Shown here one piece after another: positions 27,280 through 37,123 of a stretch of DNA of 64,000 bases; position 1 is the stretch's first letter; the number at the start of each line of letters is the position of its first letter. Location: assembly GCA_001898225.1 (NCBI GenBank), contig MKTJ01000014.1, forward strand, positions 1 to 64,000, read 5' to 3'. Source of the stretch: Chloroflexi bacterium 54-19. Its GTDB lineage: Bacteria; Chloroflexota; Chloroflexia; Chloroheliales; Chloroheliaceae. The notes beneath the pieces are model-generated. The model made no database searches and had not been told where the DNA came from. It was given only the letters and a program-made list of their open reading frames with translations. A program made the position numbers and the translations under genes.

Positions 27280-27900
27280 TTAAATCAGGCCGTTTTCACT
27301 GGCATATATTGCCGCCTGGGTCCGGCTTTGCATCCCAATTTTTGAGAGGATGATGCTGATATGCGTTTTGATAGTTCCTTCGCTTAGACCCAGGGCATAG
27401 GCGATTTCTTTGTTGGCTTTTCCATTTGCCAGAAACCTTAATACCTCAACTTCTCGCTGGGTCAGGTTTTTCAGGACCCCACCTGACTTAACTGGGTTAC
27501 TTAAATATAAGACCACTTCCGGTGAGGTAACAAAAAGGCCAGTGGTGGTAGTTTTAATGGTATGGCACAACTCCACCTGGTCAATATTTTTTAAAATAAA
27601 CCCGTCTGCTTTGGCCTTAAGCGCCCGGATCAGTGTTTCGCGTTTTATGGCGCCAGTCAAAATCAAGACACGAGTGGCTGGAAGCTCTTTTTTTATAATT
27701 GATGTAGCCTCAATGCCATCCATCTCCGGCATCACCACATCCATCAAAACAACATCCGGTTGGTGTTTTTGGGCCAATTCAATGGCCTCACGGCCATTAC
27801 AGGCCGTTGAAATAACTTCAATTTCACTATCATAAGTACAAAAGGTTTCCAGCCCTTGCCGGATAATGCTTTCGTCGTCAGCTATTAGAGTTTTAATCAT
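27280..27900 (-). CDS. NarL/FixJ-type response regulator
   Basis: 206 aa from ATG 27900; the frame runs back to 28020 but the extra 40 residues are not part of the receiver fold. The receiver domain starts KTLIADDESIIRQGL (acidic pair) with the phosphorylated Asp in VVLMDVVMPEMDG and Lys in DGFILKN. The C-terminal LuxR-type helix-turn-helix is LTQREVEVLRFLANGKANKEI then GTIKTHISIILSKIG. The upstream gene is a GAF histidine kinase, the probable partner. Confidence 0.92.
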   Translation of the reverse strand: MIKTLIADDESIIRQGLETFCTYDSEIEVISTACNGREAIELAQKHQPDVVLMDVVMPEMDGIEATSIIKKELPATRVLILTGAIKRETLIRALKAKADGFILKNIDQVELCHTIKTTTTGLFVTSPEVVLYLSNPVKSGGVLKNLTQREVEVLRFLANGKANKEIAYALGLSEGTIKTHISIILSKIGMQSRTQAAIYASENGLI

Positions 27901-27970
27901 CCTTACTACTACCTTTTCTAGGTTAATCGGCAATTTTTTCAATAGTCGTTTCAAACCGGACCGGTTTTTA

Positions 27971-29347
27971 TTAGCTGACCGGCAAGGATAGAAAGAACCT
28001 TGTTCCTCTGCCTTTATCAAGGGGAGTTTCCACAGTCAGGGTTCCTCCATGCGCCCTGGCTATTTCCCTGGAAATATATAGACCCAGTCCTAAACCTAAG
28101 GAACCAGGGTGTTTTACAAACCTTTCAAAAATATGTGCCAGCGCGTCAGGATTAATGCCAGGACCGCAATCTTCAACTTCAATAGTTACCCATTGCTCTT
28201 TTTTTTCAGCAGGATTTTTGTTAAAACTTATCTTCAAGATGACCTCTGCTTCCCGCGGGGAGTGGTTAAGGGCATTGGCAACCAGATTTTCAAGGGCCTG
28301 CCGCAGATGCAACGGGTCTGCCGCAACCCTCAGGTCACCAGGCATTCCGGTTATTTCCACTTTAACCGGGTTTATGGGACTATTAAAAACATTCGCTACA
28401 TCTTTTACCAGTTCACTAACGTCAACCAGTTCTTTTTTTATACTCATGGAACCCTGCTCAAGCCGGGTCACATCCAACAAATTATTCACCAGGCGGTTCA
28501 GGTGTTTAAAACTATTTTCCAGGCTTTCGACTTCTCTTAAATCGAGCGTCCGGGCATCCTCAACCGCTCGGTTGCGAAGTAAAGTCAGCCGGCCACCAAT
28601 CGGGGTAAAATAGTTGCGTAAGTCGTGGGCAATTATAGTTATCAGGTCTTCCGCGGTAGCTCGCCAGATTTCTTCCCTGGCCTCCCGTAATCTTTCCTGG
28701 ATAAGTTCGGTCCTGTGCAAAATAATACTGACCCAGCCCGTAACGGCTTCCAGGAACCGCAAGTCATACTCGGAAAAAGCGTCGGTTGCAATGGCCGTAG
28801 CCTCTACCACACCCCGTAGTTGGTTTGTTACATACAAAGGCACCGAAATAATCGAATGGATTCCCAGCCCGTTGACGACCCCAACCAACTGTTCCGGGTC
28901 ATCTTCAGCATGACCGGTTATAAAACTTTTTTGGTCCTGGTAAACCCCCACGGTCCTTCCATTGTTTTGCAGATAGAGGACATCTAACCCCAGTTCTTTT
29001 TGCTTACGGCCAACCGGGGTATGGCTGACCCCCATCGCAACCAGAGCCTCAATCTCAGGTTGGTAAAGGAAAATGTCAACTTTGTCTGCATATAGAGCTC
29101 TTGCCACCAGGTCACTTGTCTGGGTCAAAACCTCTACTACATCGAGCGAATCAATTGAAAGTAACTTTTCAAGTGTGACCAACAATAAATTATGTCTCCC
29201 CGGGACTGTATTTAACCCTTCTAAAACAGGGCCAGGATTAATATCGCCGGTTTTATTTTGGAGGGAATTATTAATACTGTTTCTATTGCCTTTAATAGCA
29301 TCGGAATCTCTGTTCAATTTATTTGTGATCGCTTTCAGGGCTGCCAA
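27971..29347 (-). CDS. GAF-domain sensor histidine kinase
   Basis: 458 aa. Order: a low-complexity N-terminus, a GAF domain at about 60-210 (sensor of a small molecule or redox signal), a HisKA dimerisation helix with the phosphorylated His in IIAHDLRNYFTPIGG, and a HATPase domain with NLVANALNHS (N box), DCGPGI (G1) and GLGLGLYISREIARAHGG (G2). There are no transmembrane segments, so it is soluble. The start is unsure: TTG at 29347 lacks a ribosome site. It is 70 bp upstream of the NarL-type regulator. HisKA-type kinases more often pair with OmpR regulators, so the pairing is by position only. Confidence 0.9.
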   Translation of the reverse strand: MAALKAITNKLNRDSDAIKGNRNSINNSLQNKTGDINPGPVLEGLNTVPGRHNLLLVTLEKLLSIDSLDVVEVLTQTSDLVARALYADKVDIFLYQPEIEALVAMGVSHTPVGRKQKELGLDVLYLQNNGRTVGVYQDQKSFITGHAEDDPEQLVGVVNGLGIHSIISVPLYVTNQLRGVVEATAIATDAFSEYDLRFLEAVTGWVSIILHRTELIQERLREAREEIWRATAEDLITIIAHDLRNYFTPIGGRLTLLRNRAVEDARTLDLREVESLENSFKHLNRLVNNLLDVTRLEQGSMSIKKELVDVSELVKDVANVFNSPINPVKVEITGMPGDLRVAADPLHLRQALENLVANALNHSPREAEVILKISFNKNPAEKKEQWVTIEVEDCGPGINPDALAHIFERFVKHPGSLGLGLGLYISREIARAHGGTLTVETPLDKGRGTRFFLSLPVS

Positions 29348-29679
29348 CTCGACTACCCAATCCAGATTTAACGCTCAAGGAATGATAAGTATTATTAAAT
29401 GCTGGTTCGCTAATATATTTTTAGGTTGGACTGAGTGGAAAGAAAATCAGGATTGCCCGCGATGAGTAGTTGGCGGGGAGGAACAAAAATATAACTACCA
29501 TTCCAAATTGAGCAAACCAGGGAAGGGTGTTCACCCGCAACTAATTTGCTTCATCTATTATTTATTAAATCACAAGGGGGAGAATTTGTAACTACGGGAA
29601 TCCCGTAAAGATTTATCAAAATAACCGTAAATAATTTATTTAAATCAAAATCATGGAAATACTAAAAATTAGGAGGATT
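29348..29679. other. intergenic region with a 15-bp palindrome
   Basis: 332 bp without a gene. It contains the perfect dyad TACGGGA-A-TCCCGTA (29593-29607), a likely protein-binding site about 245 bp above the GAF kinase start and 73 bp below the stop of the next regulator. The rest is AT-rich; no clear promoter was identified. Confidence 0.4.
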
Positions 29680-30339
29680 CTATTCCCCGGCAATGACACC
29701 ACGCTGGATAGCATAGCGTACCAACTCGTTCTCATTATGCAAATGAAGTTTTCGCATAATATTAGTCCGGTGGGTCTCGGCGGTCCTGGGGCTAATTGTC
29801 AGCTTTTCCCCGACCTGGGCATTGGATAAGCCTTCCGCAATCAGTTGGAAGACTTCCCTTTCGCGGGTGGTCAGAATTGTGTAGCCGTCTTCTTCTGGTT
29901 CGTTACCGCCATTGGCCTGTTCAATATACAATTCGATGGCCCGTTCGCTCAAAGGCGGACTTAGATAGTGTCTTCCCAGGCTAACCGCCTTGACGGCTTC
30001 AATCAAACTGGCATTTGAAGAGGCTTTTAGCACGTAAGCCGCCGCTCCGCTCCGTAAAGCCTCTAAAACATACGGCTCGTTGGAATGGAGGGATAATACC
30101 ACCACCTGAGTTTGGGGGGTATTTTGCCGGACCCGCTTGACGACTTCCAGTCCGTTCAAGCCTGGCATCATAATATCTAATATAAGAATATCGGGTTTAA
30201 GTTGCTCGACCAGGCTAATGGCGGTCAAGCCGTTTTCGGCTTCGCCAACAACCTGGAATTCTGGTTGACTTTCCAGTAAGGTGCGTAAACCTTGCCGGAC
30301 GATAGGGTGGTCATCGGCTAAAACAATTCTAGAAATCAT
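29680..30339 (-). CDS. NarL/FixJ-type response regulator
   Basis: 219 aa. The receiver domain starts RIVLADDHPIVRQGL; the phospho-acceptor Asp is in ILILDIMMPGLNG, with Lys in AAYVLKA. The C-terminal LuxR-type HTH is LTTREREVFQLIAEGLSNAQ then SPRTAETHRTNIMRKLHLHN. It lies 138 bp downstream of the large HisKA_3 PAS/GAF kinase on the same strand. HisKA_3 kinases typically partner NarL regulators, so these are very probably a cognate pair controlling unknown genes. Confidence 0.93.
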   Translation of the reverse strand: MISRIVLADDHPIVRQGLRTLLESQPEFQVVGEAENGLTAISLVEQLKPDILILDIMMPGLNGLEVVKRVRQNTPQTQVVVLSLHSNEPYVLEALRSGAAAYVLKASSNASLIEAVKAVSLGRHYLSPPLSERAIELYIEQANGGNEPEEDGYTILTTREREVFQLIAEGLSNAQVGEKLTISPRTAETHRTNIMRKLHLHNENELVRYAIQRGVIAGE

Positions 30340-30476
30340 AAGTCATTCAATTCTTAATGCTAGCAAAATTATTTCTAACCAATAACAATAATAATAGCAG
30401 AAAATCTTTTTTTGTTTTCCAACAATTTTCCCGTTATTTATCTTTACTTCCCCATTTTAAACAGGTTCCAGCCGGT

Positions 30477-33400
30477 TCAACCTTCACTTTCGAACTCCTC
30501 TTCCCCTCTTTCTAGGCTAATTGGAATCTGGGCAATTATAGTTGTACCATAATTTATTTCACTTTCAATAGTAAAGCTGCCGCCGACCAATTCCACTCTC
30601 TCCCGCATTGCGGAAAGGCCGGTTGATTGGTAGATATCGAGCTTTGTCCCAACCGAAAATCCCTGGCCTTCGTCTTGGATTAACAAAATTAACTGGTCGG
30701 TTACAACTACCTGGACCAGCACCTTCGAGGTACGTGCATGGCGGGCTACGTTGGTCAGTGCTTCCTGGACTACCCGGTAAACAGTAGTTTCAATTTCGGG
30801 TGCAAGCCGAATATTCAGGCCCCGGTGGATAAATTTTACTTCAATCCGGGTCTGGGTAGTAAAACGTTGAAAATGAGTCGCCAGGGCCGGGATGAGTCCC
30901 ATGTCATCCAGCAAAGTAGGTCTTAAATTGAGTGATAGCTCTCTAACCCTGGTCATAAGCTCATCCACAGTTGCCAGCGTATCCGAAATCGTGGCTTTTT
31001 GACCTTCCGGGGTTAAATGTTTACTGCTCTCCAGCATAAACTTCAAACCTGTCAGGTACTGGCCGATTTCATCGTGCAACTCGCGGGCAAGGGTACGCCT
31101 TTCGGTTTCTTGCACTTCCAGCAAGCGGACAGAAAGGTTATAGAGGCGTTCGCGTTCCTTTTTGAGTTGTTCATTTACCGCGGCCAGTTGGGCATTGCTT
31201 GAGGCCAGTTCTTCGGTCCTTTTTTCAACCATTCTTCCCAGGTCTTCCCTGGTCAGGTGCTGTTCGTGAATATCGGTGGCCTCCCCGTACATGCGGACGA
31301 CCTGACCTTGCACGTCCAGGAGGGGTTTGGCTCGGACCAGGAACCAGCGGTATTCACCATCCACCCTGCGGATGCGGTGTTCCTGTTGCAGTGACCGGCC
31401 CTTCTCTAAGGCCTCGCGATAGCGGCGGGCCGATTCTTCCCGGTCCTCAGGATGAATGGTTTCAACCCAACCCCAGGCGTTAGCCTCGGTACGAGATTGG
31501 CCGGTGTAATCAAACCAGCGGTCGTTATACCAGTAATTTGTTCCCTCCGGCTCACTGGACCAAAGTAGGTCCGGTACAATATTGGCAACAATCCGAAAGT
31601 TTTGTTCGCTTTCTCGCAAGGCTTTTTCAGTGCGGGCCCGTTCGATGGTAGTCCAAATACGCTCGCCGGTTTCCCGAATGAGTTCGATTTCGTAGGTTTT
31701 CCACTGGCGTGGTGGGGTCTGAGTCACGGCGAAGCAGGCTACCCACACCCCAGCCTGGTTTAATGGCACACAGACCATTGCTTGAGAGTGAATTGCCTCC
31801 ATCGCTTCTCGCTCGTCCCTGGAAAGAAAACTGAGTTCATTCAAATCAGAAAGGACGAGAATTTCACCCTTTTCCAGATTTTCGAGGGTCCAACTGAAAG
31901 CCGCTAACGGATATGTTCCGACAATTGAAGCGGCCTCTCCGCGAGTGTAATCCCACTCAACCCGCGTCCACCCTTCCGCTAAATTAACTTCAGAATAATA
32001 GCAGCGGTCAACTTTCAAGTGGTCGCCGACCAACCGGCAAGCGGTAGCCTGAATCTGAGTAGTATCGGTAAGTGGCCTTAAAACGTCGCTCAGTTTTAAG
32101 AGAAACTCCTGGCGCTCCTGGGTAAGTTTGCGCTCGGTTATATCCGCGAAGACAATAGCGACCTGGCGACTCTCAGGGCCACCGACTCGCGAAGCGTAGG
32201 TTGAATACCAGCGTCCGGTATCCTGGTTAAAGTCATCAAACCGTGAGGGTTCTCCTGTTCGAACCACCCTGGAGTAATATTCGAGCCAGTAAGGTTCTAC
32301 ATTAGGGGTAACCTCACTGCCCAATTTACCTACTACATCTTTAAGACCGGTTTGCCGCTCATAAACCTGGTTGACTTCCAGGAAACGGTAATCCAACGCC
32401 TGCCCTTTCTCATCACAAATCAACTCAATAATGGTGAAACCTTCATCTATAGAGTTGAATAAGGTGCGGTATTTTTCCTCAGATTTGCGCAGGGCTTTTT
32501 CGGCGCGTGCCCGCTCCATACGTGGGAAAAGCCGGCTTGTTACCTCATTTATCAAGGTGATTTCATCATCGCGCCACTGCCGGGGATGGTTGGCATCAAC
32601 ACTCAGGGCATATTTTAGTTCACCTCTTTGCAAAGATGGCACTTCTACATAGGAAAATAAATTAAAGGCGGTTACGGCAGCTACCGTTTGAGGGGAAAGT
32701 CGAGGGTCGGTCAGGACATTATCAACCACCACGGTCTCACCCCGCTCCAGGATTTCAAGCCGGGCCGGTTCGATAAATTCGGAAAGGCGATAAACTCCTG
32801 TAAAATCGGGCATTTCCTGGGCGCTCCAACTATAAAACAGGTTAATCCGGTCGTTCGCCACATCAAAATCACTGAAGCCACATTGCGCAACATCAAGGTA
32901 GAGACCAAGTTTTTCCCCGGTAACTCGCATAATTTCTTCAGGGGTGGTTAACCGGGAAAACTCCATGTCAAGTTCTGCCAGGAATGCCCGGTTCGCTTCC
33001 CTTTGTTTGCGTTCGCTAATGTCATCATAGAGAATACTGAGGTGTTCTTTCCCGGTAGGGAAAATTCTTATATCATACCAGCGATTGCTCGAAAGAACGT
33101 AATTTTCAAAACGTTCTGATTGCCCCGAATTATTGACACGGTCATAAATTTGTAATAAATCTTCGTTAAGGTCCGGGAATAACTCGGTGGCTAACCGGCC
33201 ATTAGCTTCAGTGTAAGAAACGCCAAACAGCCGTTCGAACGCTGAATTCAACTCAATCAACCTGAAATTGTTTACTTTACCATCTTTATTTCGCACTAAC
33301 TCGCAAGAACAAAACCCTTCATCCATTGTTTGAAAAAGGGTCCGGTAATTTTCTTCCGAACGCCGCAAAGCCTCCTTGGAAGATATGGCGTCTTCCATTA

Positions 33401-33653
33401 TATTTAGGGCAGCCAGGCGGCCATTTAGAATTTCAGTGTTAAGGGCTTCCAATTCTCGCATCCGCTCAATTAATTCCGTGTTGGAGGTTTGCGGTGATTT
33501 GGAGGAATCTTCCTGTTTTTTTTGCAGGTCTACCAGTAGATCTTTATTCGGTTCTTTTTCCTCACTCAATGTCAGTTGCAACTCGCCAGGAGAAACCGGG
33601 TTTGTTTCTTTAGGGGGCGAACCACTTGTTTTATTCCTCTTTGGTCTGGTCAT
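30477..33653 (-). CDS. multi-PAS/GAF sensor histidine kinase (HisKA_3)
   Basis: 1058 aa from ATG 33653, which has GAGGA just upstream; the frame is open to 33707. After a charged coiled N-terminus come PAS (EENYRTLFQTMDEGFCSCEL), GAF, PAS (EEKYRTLFNSIDEGFTIIEL), GAF, PAS (YWYNDRWFDYTGQSRTEANA), a long coiled coil, then HisKA_3 with the His in ERRTLARELHDEIGQYL and a HATPase domain (NVARHA; DEGQGF; GLSAMRERVELVGG). It is soluble. It overlaps the upstream PAS fragment by 23 bp, so translation may be coupled to the CheB-CheR unit. The following NarL regulator is the likely output. Confidence 0.92.
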   Translation of the reverse strand: MTRPKRNKTSGSPPKETNPVSPGELQLTLSEEKEPNKDLLVDLQKKQEDSSKSPQTSNTELIERMRELEALNTEILNGRLAALNIMEDAISSKEALRRSEENYRTLFQTMDEGFCSCELVRNKDGKVNNFRLIELNSAFERLFGVSYTEANGRLATELFPDLNEDLLQIYDRVNNSGQSERFENYVLSSNRWYDIRIFPTGKEHLSILYDDISERKQREANRAFLAELDMEFSRLTTPEEIMRVTGEKLGLYLDVAQCGFSDFDVANDRINLFYSWSAQEMPDFTGVYRLSEFIEPARLEILERGETVVVDNVLTDPRLSPQTVAAVTAFNLFSYVEVPSLQRGELKYALSVDANHPRQWRDDEITLINEVTSRLFPRMERARAEKALRKSEEKYRTLFNSIDEGFTIIELICDEKGQALDYRFLEVNQVYERQTGLKDVVGKLGSEVTPNVEPYWLEYYSRVVRTGEPSRFDDFNQDTGRWYSTYASRVGGPESRQVAIVFADITERKLTQERQEFLLKLSDVLRPLTDTTQIQATACRLVGDHLKVDRCYYSEVNLAEGWTRVEWDYTRGEAASIVGTYPLAAFSWTLENLEKGEILVLSDLNELSFLSRDEREAMEAIHSQAMVCVPLNQAGVWVACFAVTQTPPRQWKTYEIELIRETGERIWTTIERARTEKALRESEQNFRIVANIVPDLLWSSEPEGTNYWYNDRWFDYTGQSRTEANAWGWVETIHPEDREESARRYREALEKGRSLQQEHRIRRVDGEYRWFLVRAKPLLDVQGQVVRMYGEATDIHEQHLTREDLGRMVEKRTEELASSNAQLAAVNEQLKKERERLYNLSVRLLEVQETERRTLARELHDEIGQYLTGLKFMLESSKHLTPEGQKATISDTLATVDELMTRVRELSLNLRPTLLDDMGLIPALATHFQRFTTQTRIEVKFIHRGLNIRLAPEIETTVYRVVQEALTNVARHARTSKVLVQVVVTDQLILLIQDEGQGFSVGTKLDIYQSTGLSAMRERVELVGGSFTIESEINYGTTIIAQIPISLERGEEEFESEG

Positions 33654-34017
33654 TTTCCTCACCGCTTTCTTCGCCAGTAAATTTAAGCGGGTAACGCTTG
33701 CCCTCACCCAGGCGTATATTAAGGTCGTTGACCTCTTTTTTTAACTCAATCATCCGAAGTTCCCGGCTAACGGTTGCCCGGTTAAACCGGGTCAGCTCAT
33801 CCATATTCCGGCTCAAAGCTTCCTCGGCCCCTTTCCGGTCGGAAATGTCTAGAAAGATACCGACCGCCGATTGAACCTTTCCTTTCTCATCTCGAAGGGG
33901 CGATAAACTTATTACAGCCCAAATCCGGGTTTGGTTCTTTCGGATCAGCCGCGCTTCTCTTTCAAAGGGTAGCCCCTGGCCGACCAGGCTATCAAACAGG
34001 GTTTTGATCATATCCAC
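33631..34017 (-). pseudogene. second half of a PAS domain, frameshifted from the CheB-CheR gene
   Basis: 128 aa beginning MDMIKTLFDSL and continuing with the beta-sheet half of a PAS domain (EREARLIRKNQTRIWAVISL; DEKGKVQSAVGIFLDISDRK) and a coiled tail. The preceding frame ends in the first half of a PAS domain, at LLELFSPKMWI. A -1 shift after TCC CCG restores the expected LFSPEDVDMIKTLF. So this is not an independent gene but the C-terminus of the upstream protein, separated by a single-base change in a CCCC run. No classical slippery heptamer is seen. An assembly error, a true mutation or frameshifting are all possible. Confidence 0.75.
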
Positions 34018-36926
34018 ATCTTCGGGGAAAATAATTCGAGGAGAGATTTACCCATTATTTCTTCTGAGACAAAACCCAAAATTTCGTGCATTTTCTGGTT
34101 GGCAAATTGTAGATTCCCTTCCAGGTCAACCCTGGCTACCCCGGCGGTAGCCTGGCTGACCAGGGCCCGGTAACGCTCTTCCGATTCGCGTAAAGCTTCC
34201 TCTGACCGTTTGCGCTCGGTTATTTCGAGAAAGGTTAAAACAACTCCATCAATCCGGTCTTCCAGGGTCCGGTAAGGTAAAATTCGCAGCAAATACCAGT
34301 TGTCATCCGTCGTATTAACCTCGCGGGTTATCGGGGTAAGGTCGCGGAGGACTTTATCGATATCTTCATGAAAATTCTTATCGCTGTAATTAAGGTGGTG
34401 GGTAAGGTGGGCTAAAGGCCGGTTGAGGTCGGAAGGAATTATATTAAAGATACGCTCCACTTTAGGCGTATAACGTTTGATAACCAGTTGGCGGTTGAGA
34501 AATATAGTAGCTATATCGGTGGAAAGTATCAGGTTTTGCAAATCGCTGTTGGAATGACTGACCTCTTCAACTTTGATTTTTAATTCCTGGTTTACAGTTA
34601 TCAGTTCCTCGTTAACTGCCTGCAACTCCTCGCGGCTGGTTTCAAGCTCCTCTGTGGCGGAGCGCATTTCTTCGTTGATAGATTGCAATTCTTCGTTAGA
34701 GGCTTTTAACTCCTCGTTGGAAGCCCGTAATTCCTCGATGGAAGCGGCATACTGTTCGGTAGTGCCATTAAGTTGGCTTTTAAGGACCTCTGTTTCCTGT
34801 TGAAGCTGGCGGATATAGGTAGCGTTTTCGCTCTCCTTTTCCCTGGAAACCTGGTCGTTTCCATCTGTCCCGGCCTTGCTTTCGGTTATGGTTGGATCAA
34901 AGTCGAGATTTTGATTAATTTCGTCAAAAATAATCAGGATATAACCGGCTAAAGCAGGGGGCTGGTTAATTGGCCGGAAAATAAGCCGGACCCAGCGAGA
35001 TACCCCGTCCAACTCAATCCGAATCCGGCGGGTTTCATTGGAATTTCCACGTTGAGCATTGTAAAGGCCGCTACTCATTTCAAGGCGCAAATCTGGGTGG
35101 ATGACTTTGGGAAGGTTTACAGAAGTAAGCCCATCCCTGAACTGCAAATAGCGCCCGGCCTGGTTGGAGATATGGATGATATCAAATTTATCATCCACTA
35201 TGATACCGGGAGGGGCATACACCTCCATTATATTGTTAATAAATTCAGGGGAAAGTATGACATTTTCTTTATGATTCGTGGGAAATGAAACCAACTCGGC
35301 CGGCTCAACCTCTTTTTGGGTAAGGCCATCGGTCCGCTCGATAGGGGCCAACACCGGCACCGGCCTTGAAAAGGTGGGAACCACCCGGCTGGTGTAGATG
35401 TGGTTTTTTTTATCGAAACTCGTAAAAAGCTGTGATGCATTATCCGCCGACTCCGAGGTACCCAGGACCAGGTACCGTTCCGGTCGGAGAGCAAAATGAA
35501 AAACGGTCAGGGTTTGTTGCTGGGCTTCTTTGTTAAGGTAGATAAGGAGGTTGCGGCACGATATCAGGTCCAATCGCGAGAAGGGCGGGTCTTTTAGAAG
35601 GTCATGATTGGCAAAAAGAATGGTTTCGCGGATTTGTTTGCGGACCCGGTAACGGTGGTCGGTATAGGTAAAATACTGGCGCAACCGCTCCGGGGAAACA
35701 TCCAGGGCGATTGTCTCTGGATAACTGCCTTCACGGGCGATGTTAATAGCACTTTCATTCAGGTCACTGGCAAAGATTTGCAACCGGGGAGGAAGGGTCA
35801 ACTTGCTGGCGTATTCGTGCAACAAAATAGCCAGGGTATAGGCTTCTTCCCCGGTTGCACAACCGGCTACCCAGACCCGCACTGCGCTTTCAGGGCTATC
35901 TTTACCCACAAACAGGCCGGGGATAATCCTGGTTTCGATAAAGTCCCAGACTTCTTTATCCCGAAAAAAATTGGTTACACTGATAAGCAGGTCGCGCATC
36001 AAAGCTTCGACCTCCGCCGGGTGAGAAGTCAGAAAATCCTGGTAGATGGGCAGGGAAGGAATATTATTGACCTGGAGGCGACGCTCAATTCTTCGGTTCA
36101 GGGTCGAACGTTTATAGAGAGAAAAATTATGGCCGGTGCGGACCTTTAAAAAAGCGAGGATTTCAACTAAAGGATCGCCCCTGGACGGAACTTTCTCCAG
36201 GTCTTCCTCCGCCTCAATTGAGGCGGAGTCAGATTTATCTGGTTCTTCGTTATCGGCCAGAATTACCTTACTTTTGTTTTCCCGGTAAGTCACAAGCCAG
36301 TTCCCCATTTGAGCTACCGGCAAAATCTGGTCGACCAGACCTGTTGCAATCGCATTTTTGGGCATCTGGTTATATTCGGCTTCCTCCGGGTCCTGGACAA
36401 GGGTTACCCCTCCCATCTCTTTTATCCGGGGAAGGCCCACCGAACCGTCCGAACCGGTACCGGATAGGACAACCGCGGCGGCTTCGTCGCCATGAGTTTC
36501 GGCCAGGGTGCGAAAAAACAGGTCAATAGGGGCCCGTTCACTCCTCATCCCCTGTAAATCTACCAGTTGGATATAGCCATCTTTCATTGAGAGTTGTTTG
36601 CCCGGAGGGATAACATAAACCCTGGCGGGTTCCACAGGCACCGCTTCTTTAACCTGGATTACCGGGAGATTGGTATGGCGTTGAATTATGGAGGCCAGGT
36701 TACTTTCATGTTCCGGTGAGAGATGGGTGACTACCACAAATGCCATTTCTGGATTGGCTTGAGGCAGGTATTCAAAGAAATCTTCCAGGGCTGCCACTCC
36801 ACCCGCCGACGCCCCTAACCCAACTAACAGCATTTTATGGTCAGATTTCTCGCTCTTTTTATCCGGTTTTGGGACTGACCCCGCCCTACTTTTACGGCTA
36901 TCCCCGTTTGATTTTGGTGTGTCCAT
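34008..36926 (-). CDS. CheB-CheR fusion with PAS domains (C-terminus frameshifted)
   Basis: 972 aa. The CheB methylesterase domain (about 30-220) has VGLGASAGGVAALEDFF with the catalytic Ser, VVVTHLSPEHESNLA with the His, and LSGTGSDGSVG with the Asp. The CheR methyltransferase (about 255-520) has TNFFRDKEVWDF, VWVAGCATGEEAYTLAI for SAM binding, and DLISCRNLLIYL. Then come a PAS-like domain, a long heptad coil (about 705-790, ASIEELRASNEELKASNEEL and on), a PAS domain, and a half PAS ending at a frameshift. Family members methylate and demethylate receptors or act as modular signalling hubs. No chemoreceptor, CheA or CheW is in the window. A separate CheB lies upstream. Confidence 0.9.
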   Translation of the reverse strand: MDTPKSNGDSRKSRAGSVPKPDKKSEKSDHKMLLVGLGASAGGVAALEDFFEYLPQANPEMAFVVVTHLSPEHESNLASIIQRHTNLPVIQVKEAVPVEPARVYVIPPGKQLSMKDGYIQLVDLQGMRSERAPIDLFFRTLAETHGDEAAAVVLSGTGSDGSVGLPRIKEMGGVTLVQDPEEAEYNQMPKNAIATGLVDQILPVAQMGNWLVTYRENKSKVILADNEEPDKSDSASIEAEEDLEKVPSRGDPLVEILAFLKVRTGHNFSLYKRSTLNRRIERRLQVNNIPSLPIYQDFLTSHPAEVEALMRDLLISVTNFFRDKEVWDFIETRIIPGLFVGKDSPESAVRVWVAGCATGEEAYTLAILLHEYASKLTLPPRLQIFASDLNESAINIAREGSYPETIALDVSPERLRQYFTYTDHRYRVRKQIRETILFANHDLLKDPPFSRLDLISCRNLLIYLNKEAQQQTLTVFHFALRPERYLVLGTSESADNASQLFTSFDKKNHIYTSRVVPTFSRPVPVLAPIERTDGLTQKEVEPAELVSFPTNHKENVILSPEFINNIMEVYAPPGIIVDDKFDIIHISNQAGRYLQFRDGLTSVNLPKVIHPDLRLEMSSGLYNAQRGNSNETRRIRIELDGVSRWVRLIFRPINQPPALAGYILIIFDEINQNLDFDPTITESKAGTDGNDQVSREKESENATYIRQLQQETEVLKSQLNGTTEQYAASIEELRASNEELKASNEELQSINEEMRSATEELETSREELQAVNEELITVNQELKIKVEEVSHSNSDLQNLILSTDIATIFLNRQLVIKRYTPKVERIFNIIPSDLNRPLAHLTHHLNYSDKNFHEDIDKVLRDLTPITREVNTTDDNWYLLRILPYRTLEDRIDGVVLTFLEITERKRSEEALRESEERYRALVSQATAGVARVDLEGNLQFANQKMHEILGFVSEEIMGKSLLELFSPKMWI

Positions 36927-37123
36927 TTGTATTTTAACCTTTTGAACTGAAAAAACTTAGGAAGTTCCCCTTTGAGGCTAATTCATTTGGCTGATTACTC
37001 CAGGGCTTCCCTGGCCGGTCTGTTCCCGGTCAGGACCCGTTTTATGAGATTAGCCTGTTGCTCACTCCGAGCAGCATTTTCAATATATTCTGACGCACTT
37101 AAAAGGTTACCATTTTTTTGAGC

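Noticed and set aside
33999-34045. Programmed -1 frameshift in the CheB-CheR gene
   Set aside because: The sequence at the junction (TTTTCCCCGAAG) does not form a classical X XXY YYZ heptamer, and no strong downstream structure was evident; a mutation or read error is simpler.
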